The notes beneath the pieces are model-generated. The model saw only the letters and a program-made list of their open reading frames with translations. It was not told where the DNA came from and ran no database searches. This document shows, piece by piece, positions 11,805 through 23,471 of a DNA stretch of 64,000 bases; position 1 is the first letter of the stretch, and each line of letters begins with the position of its first letter. Where the stretch lies: positions 3,978,001 to 4,042,000 of the forward strand of contig OY986969.1 of the NCBI GenBank assembly GCA_963920575.1. Direction: 5' to 3'. The stretch comes from Narthecium ossifragum (Eukaryota > Streptophyta > Magnoliopsida > Dioscoreales > Nartheciaceae). The translations under genes were made by a program, and so were the position numbers.

Positions 11805-12002
11805 CTAGTTGTGCCCCCTGTCACATGGCAGGGTAACCATCAACCCCACCCCAATAATCATCCAATAACTCCCTCCCACTAAACCCCCTCAATCTAGGAT
11901 TACCATGCCACATAGACGCCACGTAGGCTCCACCTAGAACATTCTCCTGCCACGTAGGACAACAAAAATTTCACTTATAACCATAGCCTCATATAAGAAT
12001 GA
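11805..12002 (-). mobile_element. Short Helitron (198 bp), copy in repeat unit 1
   Basis: It sits between host A (11804) and T (12003), with CTAG at the left border and GA at the right, so on the minus strand it runs TC..CTAG. The 3' hairpin is CCCTGCCATGTGACAGGG. The same insertion is at 20567-20774. The second locus keeps the empty site TAGATAAAAGG at 52146-52156. Confidence 0.8.
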
Positions 12003-15000
12003 TAAAAGAATCATGCTATATATAGATCTCATCGTTTAGAACATGTATACATTTCATATGAAAAAACTGAACTCTCTAGCAAATATTGCACATTAATTGC
12101 TGTTTTTTCACAAAAAGTTTATTTCACTAAAGAGACTCTCTTGTCTCCCAGCTGCAGACTCCATGGATATTATTGGAGCCCTCTTCCTATCGACCTTCTT
12201 CTTGGATCTGAGATGTCTGACCTTTGCAATCATGGCTCCAGATCTTAACGAGCCGGCTATGACTCCGTATAGGTCTCTTCTAACCAACGATAGCCAGCGG
12301 CCGCTACCGCAGGCGTTGCAAAGGCAGCGGTTAAGTTGTCATGCTTGCACTCGAGACTAACCTTGATTAGTACCCCAATATAATATGTACACTCCTGCAT
12401 GTTTCTTTGAGACAATATGAAGTGCATGCATGGGAGTGCTTGTTTGCATGGGACGTAGGGGGGAGGTGGGTTTGCTGTAAGCAGGAGGAGCAAGAGAAGG
12501 AGATGGAGATCATGACTCTCCATATATACCTAGCTATGCTTCCAAGGTATATATTCTCTTGTTCTTGGCGTTTGAAAGGGTTGAGGAATTGGTAATGGGA
12601 TCTAGCTCCAACTCTCTCACCTTAAATATACGTTTTAGGAGGAGTATCAGCCACATGAATATGTCAAACTTTTTATGGTTTGAAGAAGATTGGGAATTCA
12701 GGGATTCACTCCCCGTAAAAGTAGCCAATTGACTTGGTCACTTATGGAAACCGATTGGACCGTTTAAGTCATTTTAGCCTATATATATAGTGCATGCATA
12801 GTGCTGTTACAATAACAGCGTCAGACGCGATGGTGTAATTAATGGGATTGATCAAGCTCGGCTCGGATCAAATTAATGAGTTGAACTTGATCGCTCTTGT
12901 GTGGCTCAAAACTAGCTATATAGTTGCGAGCCGAGCATAATAATCGATTGCCTTGAATTTATAGTTTCGATATTCTGAGACATATTGGTCACCTTTGATG
13001 TTCATCAAGCAGCAATACTCACGGACAAGGTGGTCACCTTTGATGTTTATCAAGTAACAATACCTTTGATGTTTATCAAGTAACAATACTCACATACGAG
13101 GGAGGAAGGAGATAGAGTTGTGGGGGAACCATGCGGTTCGCTATATCCAAGAGTCTTTTATGTCATTAGAAGGATGGGTACAACTCGGTGGAGGTGATCA
13201 ATCAAGAAAACAAGAGTTGGGACCGTGCTTCGAGAAGTCGAGCAAGTGCGAGGACGACATCGTGTATGTGAGGAGTCGGTACAGTGAGTTCCAGTGGCGG
13301 ATTTAGAAATTTAAGTAAGTGGGGGCTCAAAATTTTTTCAAGCCTCACTTAAAAGGCGGAGGAATGCCTACATACATAATGTACCTCGATCAACTCATTC
13401 ACTAACACAAAATATCAAAATACCAAGGTATAAAAATAACCAACAAAAATACATGATAAAAGAAATAAACAAACTAAGTCGTCACTAATCGTGATAATTG
13501 CATCCTACGGGGCTTCATATTTTGATAGCGTTGCAAAGTAACTTCATCATCAATAGTTTTAAAAATCTCTTTTTCAACATACACAATCAAGCTATCATTC
13601 ATCCACTTATCACCCATTTTGTTACGCAAGTCAGTCTTGATGATGTTCATAGCAGAAAATACCCTCTCAACACTTGCTGTGGCAACATGTAAGATTAACG
13701 CCAATTCAATGAGTTGATACACCTGCTGATACACTTTATCCTTTTTTGTCTCAACCATCTTCTTAGCAAGCTCAGAAATACCATTGAGATTTGAAAAACC
13801 ACTATGAACTTGGATATCAAGCAAATAAGTCTCAAGTTGATCTTTGAGAATCACAAGATCATAAGAAGAAAACTCCAGAGGATAAAATTCAGCAAGGCGT
13901 ATTAACCTTTCCTTCTTGAACGCTGAAAAGGAATCAGTTGGATTAAGGCATGCTATACAAAGAAGTAAATCAGTATTTGACTCAGAGAAACAACCATTCA
14001 ACTCCTGAAGTTTCATATCTAGAACACAAGAGAACAAATCAACACGGAAGTGATGCAAGTTCGTCACTTTATAAACTCCACGTCTTGGTCTACCACGAAG
14101 TACAAAACAATCATTCATATTTGGCACTTCAATAAATTGGTCCTTGCAAAAGTCAGACACTTCCTCCAATAATGCATCCCATCCACTCTCCCTCAAATTC
14201 TGAAGTCGTTTCTTACAAACACTGACCAACTTCATAGCATTCTCAATATCTTGATCTCTCCTCTGCAATGCTTGTGAGAGTTCATTTGTAATCCCCATTA
14301 TACTTTTCATTAGATGTAGGGTGAATACAAATTCAAAATCTTGCATTGCTATCATCAATCCTGATGAATTATTTTGTTGATCTGTACTCCCACCATCATG
14401 CCATATGGTCTCAAGAACATCTAAAACAGCATCATACATCAAAATCAAGCGAATGATTGTAACGTGATATGAACCCCAACGAGTATCACTATGCCTTGCT
14501 AGAACTGTTTCTTGATTTTTACCTCTTCCACTAACAACTTCTCCCTTTTCAAGTCTTTCAACCAATAAACTATATTGCTTCTCCAAAAGGGCATCTTTCC
14601 TTTTGCATGAAGACCCAACAATATTAACAATACTTGATATTAAACTGAAAAGATTTGTCACCGACAAATTATTCTTTGCAACTCCCACAAGAGCCAATTG
14701 AAGTTGATGAGCAAAGCAATGTACATAGTAAGCATAAGGATTCTCATCCAAATTTTTTGCTTTTAAACCATTAAACTCACCACGCATATTACTTGCTCCA
14801 TCATAACATTGACCCCGTAATCTAGATATGCTTAATCCATATCTAGAAAAAAGCTTCCCAATGGCATTCTTCAATGATTGAGCAGAAGTGTGACTAACAT
14901 GTTCAACACCAATGAAACGTTCAATCACCTGCCCTTTTTTATCCACATATCGTAAAACCACTGCCATTTGTTCCGTCGTAGACACATCCCGAGACTCATC

Positions 15001-15330
15001 AACTAAGATAGAAAATAATGAATGACCAAGATCTTTTATAATAGCATTAATAGTCTCAACTGCCGCACTATTAGCCATCTCTTTCTGTGTACTTGGTGCT
15101 ATCATTTGGTTACGCCCAGGAGCATTACCCATGACTACCTCTCTAACTTTCTCATTGCCACTAGCATACCATTCTAAAAGTTCAAGAAAGTTTCCTTTAT
15201 TTATAGATGTTTCAGATTCATCATGAGCACGGAATGCCATACCTTGACCCAAAAGAAATCTAACACATTTCAGAGTTGCAGTCAAACGACTTCTATAGGT
15301 TAGCCGGGTTTCATCATCTAGACGAGAAAA

Positions 15331-17566
15331 TGTGTCGCGCCCCGACCCGCGAAAGCCCAACCGGGCCGGGCGACGCGAACCGGAACCTAACAAACGCGGA
15401 AGAAAAGCTGGCGAGCTTTCCCTCTAATCGTAGTGGTTACCCTAATAAGCATAATCATCCTGTATTATACAACAATTATAAAGCTCAACACACAAAGCTG
15501 GAATATAGTACAAATCCTCAACAGGGAAAGTTATACAAAAATCGCTCCCGTAGGAGACTATCTAACCAAGGTGTACACGGACAGATCACAGCTCCTCAAG
15601 CTCCGCCAGACGCCGCCACGTCACCGAACACCTGCCCGGTAGGGGCAACCGAAGAAGAGCTAGCTCCAGCACCTGCAAAACGCAGCCCGGGTAGGTGTGA
15701 GCACTAAGCTCAGCAGGGACACTACACTACGACACTCACAAAGGAAGGGAACACAACAGTGTCGTCCCCAAGCAAAGCCTAGGTGTATCACAGGGGTCCC
15801 ATAACCCCACCGGATACCCCTGAGTGCCCCAGTCGTGGTCTTCCAGCGAACTGGTCACACACTGGGTCACACTCAGTCAGACAGGAAAACGGCACTGCCA
15901 ACTCACGACAGGATCCTGGGCACTGTCGGCGGGTAGCACCGCTGGGTAGTCACACCTGCCACCCAAGAGTTCTAGAAGGATTGGGTACCGGCTACACCAC
16001 GACTTGGCTCAAGGCCGACACAACCTCTAAACATCAAGCACAACAGTATTCATGTCCAACTAACCCTATCATCGAAAAGACTGAATACTACAAATCGAGT
16101 CCTGGACCAAGCTACCCGAACGGTCCTAAGAGATAGATCCGGGCTACCCGGAAGCCCCGGATCGGCAACGCCCTAAACAAATGCAACTAATGCATAACAC
16201 AATGCATGCTATGAACATGCGCAGAATAAAACATGTAAGCATGCAACAGGATGTGATGATATATCAAAGAAGGTCTGGGCACGGCACCCTGCCGGCCCGG
16301 GGTGGTGAGCGATTAAAGTAAGGTCTAGGGAACTGCTGCAGTGGTACCACCACCAGCTGCCAGCAGTTCACCATAACACATGCACCGGGAAACAGCCCCG
16401 CAAACAACAACTTACAGATATAGCAGATAAGGCCCTCGGCGCACGCCGGCATGCAAGGCTATGGAAAGCTGTAGGGCTACCCGCCCGTTTATTCTAAACA
16501 TCCCGGGAGTCATCACTCTCCCGGTTCACCACTGCCCTATTATAGGGCTAACATGCTTAATCATATGTACAAGATATCAAGACAGTAAGGAAAACTGTCA
16601 TACAAAGCCCCGCGGGCAAAACCCACTTAAAACACCCTTCAGCCACTAAAGGATCGATCCTTCTCATCAAGAGGATCGATCCCTTCAGTACTTAGGGAAA
16701 ACTCGTCTCTGTGAACCAAAGAGATCGATCCTTCTCATTAAGAGGATCGATCCTCTTGTAACCAGAGACCCGTCGTCCCCCAGCCACCAAAGGATCGATC
16801 TCTCCCTCCAGGAGGATCGATCCCGCACGGGCTGGGCATGACTCACCAAAGGGGATCGATCCTTCCTCAAAGAGGATCGATCACGATGGGTTCTCCGGCG
16901 TACTTCCGACGAGGAATACCGCCGGAAAACTCATCCAAACTTTATGAAACTCTGGGATCTGATAGATCAGAACCCCACGAGTCTAAAACCGGCAAAAACA
17001 CAGAAAACCAACAACTATATACGCAGATCTAAGCAATAAACCACAGATCAAACCGGAAAACTCAAAACCTCGAAGAGAGATGTCGGTAGGATCCCTACTG
17101 GAGCAAACGCAGCTTAGATCCAAGCAGCTAGGCCTTGGATCGTCCTCAACGCCTTCGAAAATCCCAAGATCCGAGCTCAAATCGCCGAATTTTCAAAAGG
17201 ATTTCAAAGAAGAAGGTTCGTCTGCTTTATAGGCAAACGAACCGACCTATGAAGGATCGATCCTTACCAAAGGAAGGATCGATCACCTCATGACGATCTC
17301 ACTTGACTTTCTGGCACGAGAGGATCGATCTCTTAGCTAGAGAGGATCGATCCTTTTTGTGCTGAAAGCTAAACTTAGGCTAGAATTCAAGCCTAAGTCC
17401 GGATCTTTCGATCCCGGGTTCCACTAACCATCATAAGCAAACATTACCACAAACATGGTCAGTATGTGTACAAGCGCGAGTGTGGAACTAGCCGACAAGG
17501 TGCAATTTACCAAATTGCCCTTGCGGTCCACAGCGAGCCACAGGAGGGGAGGGACGGGTCCTCACA
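15331..17566 (-). mobile_element. Solo LTR inserted in the hAT transposase gene
   Basis: Read on the minus strand it begins TGTGAGGACCCGTCCC and ends GGTCGGGGCGCGACA, like the other LTRs in this window. The transposase frame resumes on each side. The six bases CATTTT (minus strand) are present on both sides, overlapping the TG/CA ends, so the exact border is uncertain by one or two bases. It is about 2.24 kb with no coding region or primer-binding site, hence a solo LTR left by recombination. It contains six pairs of GATCGATC palindromes. Confidence 0.75.
16651..17362. repeat. Array of paired GGATCGATCC palindromes
   Basis: Twelve copies of (A/G)GATCGATC(C/T) occur as six pairs, with about 20-30 bp between members of a pair (e.g. 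AAGGATCGATCCTT then AGAGGATCGATCCCTT). Four pairs sit at 16651-16885 and two at 17250-17360. A similar array lies at 63181-63500. Function unknown. Confidence 0.85.
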
Positions 17567-19644
17567 AAATGCATGTATGATACTTTGTTTCTGATTTTTG
17601 AAATTCTCACATTTTCTTCGTGCCTCATTGTGAGAACTATTCACTTTCCCCACATGTGCATCAAATCTCTCTTTCTTTTTCCAATTTTGAAAACCCGTTC
17701 CTACAAATGCGTCTCCACCCCCCTGAGAACCCTTGCTTGTCTTAAAGATATAGCAATAAAAGCAAAATGCTTTATCTTTTTCCACACTATACTCAAGCCA
17801 ATCATAATCATTGAACCATTCTTTCTGAAGCCTTCTCATACAATCACCGCATTTCGTTTTAGGAAAGTTATGCTCATAAGGTTGAAAAGGACATTTTTGT
17901 AGATACCACATTCGATCTTGATCCCTAACGGCAACATCATAGTCCTCAATTGGTTTTCGGTTACCTGGGTCAACAACTAATTCGACACTATCAAATTCGA
18001 CACGAGTTCTCTGTGCAAGGTTAGGGGTGCTAGAAGACTCCCCTATATGCTTTCGCTTGATTACATACTTGTCCATGATCCTATAATTATTGAAAAAAAA
18101 TTCACAATAATTATAAAAAATTGCCTAATTCCTTAACCAAACATGAAACATAGCATACAAGTCTTTATCTACAAAAAACAAAGCATCCAATTCACAATTA
18201 ATCAATAATTATATGCTTACTATTGCGTTTAACCACTTAGAAGTCACCATTCTTTTGTAGTGCAAGTCCTCATATCTACCAAAACCTTCCAAGCTCAGAA
18301 TAAATCAATATGCTAATAATCCTCTCGTAGGGGAAAAAAATGTAATTAGAAATCTCTACATGAACAAAACACTTCAATCTTAATCGAATTTGACCTTGTT
18401 TCAAAGGCCAATTTCCAACATGGCAACATCAAAATTTGGGATTGCCCATCGATAAGAATCAGTAAAAAAAACTATATTTCTCTTATAAACACACTCACAG
18501 TAGTGCAATATAAACCACCAAATCACCCAACCATGAATACATAATAGAGAAAATAAACTAAGGACTAAGGAATGCTCTGTGCTCACCTAGTCACTTTGGA
18601 TCCGTTGGTGCAACGAGTGGCGGTGTGGCCGGTGCGGCGGTGCCGATCCCGATCCCGATCCCGATGGATCCGATCCTCACCGTTGCACGCGCACGAGACG
18701 GCGAGAGGGGAGAGAGGGCGTCCGTCCACTCCTTTGTCGGCGGGGACGAGGGACCCGGTTCCAATAGGGCAAAACCGCAAAAGCCAAAAGTTTTGGCTCA
18801 AATCTCAAAAGCCCAAGCGACGTCTTAAATTAGGCCACGTATGCTTAAAACATAAAGAAAGAGAGATTTAGTTGACCAGCCCACATGCTTCATCTTCAAC
18901 TGCGATGTATCATAGCTTAAACTAGACCATGTATGCTTAATTTTTTTTTTTCTCTTCTAAGGCCGAGTGGGGGCGACTGCCCCCACTTGCCCCCACGTAA
19001 GTCCGTCCCTGGTGAGTTCGTCTTAACTTGTGTAAATAGTACTCTTGATTTTTAGTGGATTGGTTTCGTCTGGTCCTAAAGTGGACCCGTGGTTTTTTCC
19101 CGTGAAGGTTTTTCCACATTAAAAATCACGTGCCTTATTTCTCGTGCGTGATTGATTTATTTAATATATCTGCTTCTACGTATTTCGGGTAATCTGTGGG
19201 GTGTATTTAATTTCATTATTAAATTTAAATTTTGTAAAGCGGGCCATGATTAAAAATATTTTTGCAGCTTTGTTCCTTTGTATTGACCAGTTCACTTGAT
19301 ACCACCAAAATAAGAGCCACATGGCAAGGTCAAAATAGAAAGAGAGAGCGAGTGAGTGAAGAGGTCAAGGGATTGCAGGGGAGACTCATCAGTATAGGAG
19401 TTGACTCCACGTGGCAAACGTTCCATACACCTTTGATCAACCATATTCACAGGTTTGATACTCATAGTTTCGATATTCTGAGACATATTGGGCACCTTTG
19501 ATATTCACCTTTGAAACTTATTTGAGACATATTGGGCACTATCTATGTATTGAGAGAATGGATTTTTATTCTGGTGCTCGTTGTGTAATTGCTGCCCCTG
19601 AGCCCGCCTTTCTTCTTTTGTTAACTCCTTAACATCTATTAGAA

Positions 19645-19862
19645 GAAAAAAGATTTGTGTATATGAACAGCAAATGCCACCTATCGGTAGCCTACTACCG
19701 ATTGATTGATCTAGTCCATCGGATCCATCGGTAGTGAACTACCGATAGACTAGATCAACCAATCGGTATCTCACTACCGATTGATCTAGTCCAGTTGTGA
19801 GATACCGATATGTGGCATATTCATTACACATGCCACATGTCCATGTACACAAATCAGCGCTC
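19645..19862. mobile_element. TACCGA-family MITE with perfect 9-bp target duplication
   Basis: A 218-bp fold-back element starting GAAAAAAGATTTGTGTA, with the other end reading GAGCGCTGATTTGTGTACATG. It is flanked by CTATTAGAA on both sides (19636-19644 and 19863-19871). The centre holds ATCGGTAG..CTACCGAT dyads. The same insertion with the same flanks is at 51212-51429, so it predates duplication of the host repeat. The 9-bp duplication places it with Mutator-like elements. Confidence 0.9.
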
Positions 19863-20566
19863 CTATTAGAATTATGCAATCCAAAGAGAAAAATTAATGA
19901 AGAATCCTATTTTGCCCTCGCCTAGTGATGAGAATGTCAAATGTCCTATTTTTATTCCTTAATACTTAATCTTCGATGCTTATTTGATACCTAAATGTAC
20001 TTACTAATCTTATATTTTGATCTAGGATACAATTGGAGTCCTTACATACGAAACAAAGCTGATTGTGCGATATTGGACAGTTTTGACATCAGTTTGTAAT
20101 TTGAGAATAACTTTTCCATCCAAACTCTGATTGGGATGATTCAAGATGTTATGGAACAGAAAGAAAGACCTTTACAACTTTCATGTAAAGATTTAAATTC
20201 TTTGAAAAGATTTAAATTCTTAATTAGCTTCTACCTTTTATTATATATAATAAATTTCACAACTAACAGTCCATATAAACATGGAACAAAGCCTCAAACA
20301 ATAAGAAGAAGAACAGAACTGAAACTATTTGTACATATTCAACAATTTTCTCAGCAAAACATGCTCGTATATATGCATTAGGTGGGCCCGTACCACCTGA
20401 CACTAGTAACCACTCACCCCCACTTCCCCATAACCACCCACCCTCATTGTCCTCTCTCTTCTCTCATCTTTATGACTCAGCTGCTACCTGTCCCCTTTCT
20501 TTTTTCTCTATGACTCAGCTGTCACGTGCGAGAAAATAGATGAGCCAGTGATCTTATATATATAGA

Positions 20567-20774
20567 CTAGTAAATCCCCCTACCACCTGGTAGGGTAACT
20601 ACTCTCTTTCCTCATCTCTCCTACTAACTCCCCACTAACCCCCCTAACTCCCCCCACTAACTTTCCACTAACTCCCCTCCACCTAGGCTCTACCTAGGAT
20701 AATCCCTGCCACATAGGACGCCATTAGGACAAAAAAAAAATGAACTTGTTAACCATCCTGCTATATAAGGATGA
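20567..20774 (-). mobile_element. Short Helitron (208 bp), second copy
   Basis: It lies between host A (20566) and T (20775), and on the minus strand starts TC and ends in a hairpin (CCCTACCAGGTGGTAGGG) followed shortly by CTAG. The empty site is at 52148/52149. It is homologous to 11805-12002. Confidence 0.8.
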
Positions 20775-21501
20775 TAAAAGGATCATGCTATAGATCTCCC
20801 CGTTTAGAACACGTATACATTTCATATGAAAAAACTGAACTCTCTAGCAAATATTAATTGCTGTTTTTAATTGTCACAAAAAGTTGATTTCACTGAAGAG
20901 ACTCTCTTGTCTCCCAGCTGCAGACTCCATGGATATTATTGGAGCCCTCTTCCTATCGACCTTCTTCTTGGATCTGAGATGTCTGACCTTTGCAATCATG
21001 GCGCCAGATCTTAAGAGCCGGCTATGACTCCGTATGGGTCTCTTCTAACCAACGATAGCCAGCGGCCGCTACCGCAGGCGTTGCAAAGGCAGCGGTTAAG
21101 TTGTCATGCTTGCACTCGAGACTAACCTTGATTAGTACGCCAATATATATGTACAGTACTCCTGCATGCATGGGAGTGCTTGTTTGCATGGGACGTAGAG
21201 GGGAGGTGGGTTTGCTGTAAGCAGGAGGAGCAAGAGGAGGAGATGGAGATCATGACTCTCCATTTCTCTTGTTCTTGGAGCATGGAAGGGCTGTGGAATT
21301 GGTAATGGAACAAGACGATCCAACTCTGAACTCCCTCATCTTATATACACACACGTATGTTGAGCAAGGGTAATAATAGCCACATGAAAAGGTCAAACTA
21401 TAGATCTGTATATGTAGGAATCGACTCCATGTGGCACACATTCCATACACCTTGGCAATGGACATGCTCAACTACCAATCCAGGAAGCTGAGTTTCAGAA
21501 T
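20775..21501. repeat. Tandem repeat unit, copy 2 (head only)
   Basis: It repeats the first part of unit 1 (12003 onward) and is almost identical to 52149-52877. Both copies lose similarity right after AAGCTGAGTTT(C/G)AGAAT. At this locus the inverted terminus of the large MULE begins there. Confidence 0.8.
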
Positions 21502-21560
21502 GGAAAATGATTCTTGCACACCGCCAGCTGGCGTGTGTAATGCACACGCCTAGCTGGCCG
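21502..21560 (+). repeat. Left terminal inverted repeat of the large element
   Basis: It pairs with 48619-48676 in inverse orientation. Shared blocks are TGATT, TGCACA, TGGCGTGTGTAATGCACA and GCC. The repeat copy at 52149-52877 diverges at exactly this point. Confidence 0.7.
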
Positions 21561-21650
21561 GTGTGCTTAATGGGTCCAGACCCGTTTGTCGTCCACCCGT
21601 TAACACCCGTTAACATTAAAGATTTGATAGGCTTCTTTCTCAAAGCTTCC

Positions 21651-21823
21651 TTCGCAAGTTTCTTCCAAACCCCCTTCGCACCAGCAGCGTCGCCGGCCGA
21701 TTGTTAAGCTTCTTCCAAACCCCCTTCGCACCAGCAGCGTCGCCGGCCCATTGCTAAGCTTCTTCTCGAAGCTTCCTTCGCAAGCTTCTTCCAAACCCCC
21801 TTCGCACCAGCAGCGTCACCAAA
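21651..21823. repeat. Tandem repeat AAGCTTCTTCCAAACCCCC / TTCGCACCAGCAGCGTC
   Basis: About three units of 45-65 bp in the probable leader region of the GRF gene, each with CTTCCAAACCCCCTTCGC followed by ACCAGCAGCGTC. Confidence 0.85.
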
Positions 21824-22399
21824 ACGAAAACCCAAACAAACCCTAACCCAAACCTCGTCGCCCTCTCGAGAAGGAAACCCTAGCTCGGCCCCGTCGATCG
21901 GAGCTCGCTACCTCTGCGCTTCGCTTGATCTTCTGCTCGGCATCTAAAGCCGGTCGCCCACTCGCTTTCTCCTCGGCACCAAACGTACTTGTTTGATCCA
22001 TCTTCCAGGATTTGTGGTTGGTAGGGATGTTTGAATGCTTTCTTGGTTATCACACTTAATTGCATTGCTTGAAATCGGTTTTAGTTCTTCATATATGTGT
22101 TTTTTATGGCAATCCAACTAGATGTTTGTGGTAATAACAGATGGCAGATATTATATTTCCCTGTGATCACTTGCCGAACTGAATAATGGTTTTAAGAGTT
22201 TGCTCTGTAGTTCATAGTTTTGAATTGTGATTCCATTTTTAGTTCAGTTCATGAAATAAGCTCGTTAATTGGGCTACTGGTAGTATTGTTTCCTTATTCT
22301 AAAGATCTAGTCTCTCATTCTTCCTTAATTTATGGCCTATGTTGCTATGATTTTGCCTTCTGAATGAAAATTTTCTTCAATCATGCTTATTTCAATCTT

Positions 22400-22813
22400 A
22401 TGGATGGGTATAGAGGACCGATGTCTCATTCATCATTGTCACCCTCAAACCACCTTCATCCCGAGACAAGGTGTCTTTGTGGATTGAGTGCCGTTAGGCG
22501 TGTTTCCCGCACATCACAAAATCCGGGCCGCATCTTTCAGACATGTCCAAAACGTCGTGATGGGTGCGACTATTTCATTTGGGAAGATATTCTACCGTCA
22601 GCGTTGCATTCAACTCTATCGGGAACATCCCCTAGACAAATTACGCCTGGGTCATGGGCAATATCCGAAGCATATGTTAGGCCTGGTGAGGTCGGAGGGG
22701 AGGTTGTGAATGGAAATGTTCATATGATGCGTGAACAACTGTGTGAAATCCGGATTATCACTTGGGTGTTGGTCATTGTTGTAACAGCTATATTTGTGAA
22801 GGTTTTTTTGTAA
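22400..22813 (+). CDS. Small GRF-type zinc-finger protein with C-terminal membrane helix
   Basis: An intact frame of 137 residues from the ATG at 22400 (an in-frame ATG at 22364 would add 12). Near residues 25-65 it has a GRF zinc finger: RCLCGLSAVRRVSRTSQNPG, then RIFQTCP, then GCDYFIWED, with the expected Cys and the GRxF and FxWxD signatures. GRF fingers bind nucleic acid. The C-terminus is a hydrophobic helix (ITWVLVIVVTAIFVKVFL), so the protein may be membrane-anchored. Plants have many such short GRF proteins, often next to transposon genes. The GC-rich stretch at 21830-21990 with ACCCTAACCCAAACC probably holds the 5' leader. The role in the element is unknown. Confidence 0.75.
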   Translation: MDGYRGPMSHSSLSPSNHLHPETRCLCGLSAVRRVSRTSQNPGRIFQTCPKRRDGCDYFIWEDILPSALHSTLSGTSPRQITPGSWAISEAYVRPGEVGGEVVNGNVHMMREQLCEIRIITWVLVIVVTAIFVKVFL

Positions 22814-23129
22814 CAATGTGTTGATCCTTTTGTAGCCATCAACTAGTCTAATATGTATATAAATCTTGGGCCCATGGTTTTGTTGGGTCCATGGTTTTGT
22901 AGTGTGATAACTCTTGTTATGTTTTCACACCATTTAGTGGATAAACACTTGTAATGTTCAAAACTAATGTTCTCAGGTTGGTACCAGTTTTCCTCATGTA
23001 TGGGTGCCTGTGCATTTGTACCTTGTGTGGGATTTGTTGTTTTAATGTTTTTGTTGATGAGTTGTGTATGTGTGTGTGACTGCAAAATTGCAACAATGCT
23101 TGCACAAAGCATAAAGGCAATCATATCCG
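22814..23129. other. 3' flank of GRF gene
   Basis: AT-rich sequence with GTTTTG-type repeats (GGTCCATGGTTTTGT twice near 22869-22902). No gene seen. Confidence 0.4.
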
Positions 23130-23412
23130 ATTCTTCTTAATAGGCTGAAAAATTCGTCGTATGTGATTATGCATTTGCTCTATGCGATGCTGCATTCGTA
23201 GAGAATCATATCTTATTCGCTTGAATGTCTTGTTAATTCGTGGTATGTGGTTATGCATTTGCGGTAGCCACACAACATTCGTAGACAATCATATCTTATT
23301 CGCTTGAATGTCTTGTTAATTCGTGGTATATGGTTATGCATTTGCGGTATGCCAGAATTATATGTTATTCGGCTGAATGTCTTGTTAATTCGTGGTATTT
23401 TGTTATCATATC
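23130..23412. repeat. Tandem repeat upstream of the Ulp1 gene
   Basis: Three degenerate units of about 85-110 bp, each with CTTGAATGTCTTGTTAATTC or a close variant (GCTGAATG), then GTGGTATxTGGTTATGCATTTGCG. It lies in the probable promoter or leader of the next gene. Confidence 0.85.
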
Positions 23413-23471
23413 GTACATTGGCCATTCACCTACATCGTTATCCTAACCATGATTTCATTATTTTGACAGCT

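Larger units (their letters stand above)
13474..18076 (-). pseudogene. hAT transposase (TTF-type zinc finger, hAT dimerisation), split by LTR
   Basis: The gene is in two pieces in matching frame, N-terminal 18076 to about 17567 and C-terminal about 15338 to 13474. The N-terminal piece has a TTF-type zinc-finger region (KCGDCMRRLQ, then DKAFCFYCYIFK). The C-terminal piece has the RNase H-like core (FSILVDESRDVS, SRLRGQCYDGASNMRGEFNG, YYVHCFAHQLQLALV) and ends in a hAT dimerisation domain (ATASVERVFSAMNIIKTDLR). Together they make roughly 790 residues, the usual length of this family. The solo LTR interrupts it between QSIIHAF and SRLDDETR, so no intact protein can be made. I see no other stop or shift in either piece. 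Confidence 0.9.
13292..19011 (-). mobile_element. hAT transposon, 5.7 kb, with exact 8-bp target duplication
   Basis: The ends are CAGTGGCGGA on the left and the inverse GTCCGTCCCTG on the right, matching the CAGNGNCGGA termini of plant hAT elements. An 8-bp target duplication GTGAGTTC flanks it (13284-13291 and 19012-19019). The parallel repeat copy has a single GTGAGTTC at 50570-50577 with no insert. Inside is a transposase gene on the minus strand, split by a solo LTR. Confidence 0.93.
12003..20566. repeat. Tandem repeat unit, copy 1 (interrupted by hAT element)
   Basis: It runs from TAAAAGAATCATGC to TATATATATAGA and is about 2.8 kb once the hAT insertion (13292-19011) is removed. It is nearly identical over long stretches to 49438-52148, and its first 500 bp recur at 20775-21260 and 52149-52640. 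Short open frames in it (e.g. 12097-12360, and a leucine-rich minus-strand frame near 12257-12523) are conserved between copies, but they look like by-products of the repeat. The family is not recognised. Confidence 0.8.

Noticed and set aside
12097..12523. Small conserved open frames in the tandem repeat (including a Leu-rich one), seen in four copies
   Set aside because: The whole DNA repeat is conserved, not specifically the frame. They are too short and lack known domains.
16264..17180. Open frames in the solo LTR of the hAT element
   Set aside because: They are short, overlap the GGATCGATCC array and have no domains.
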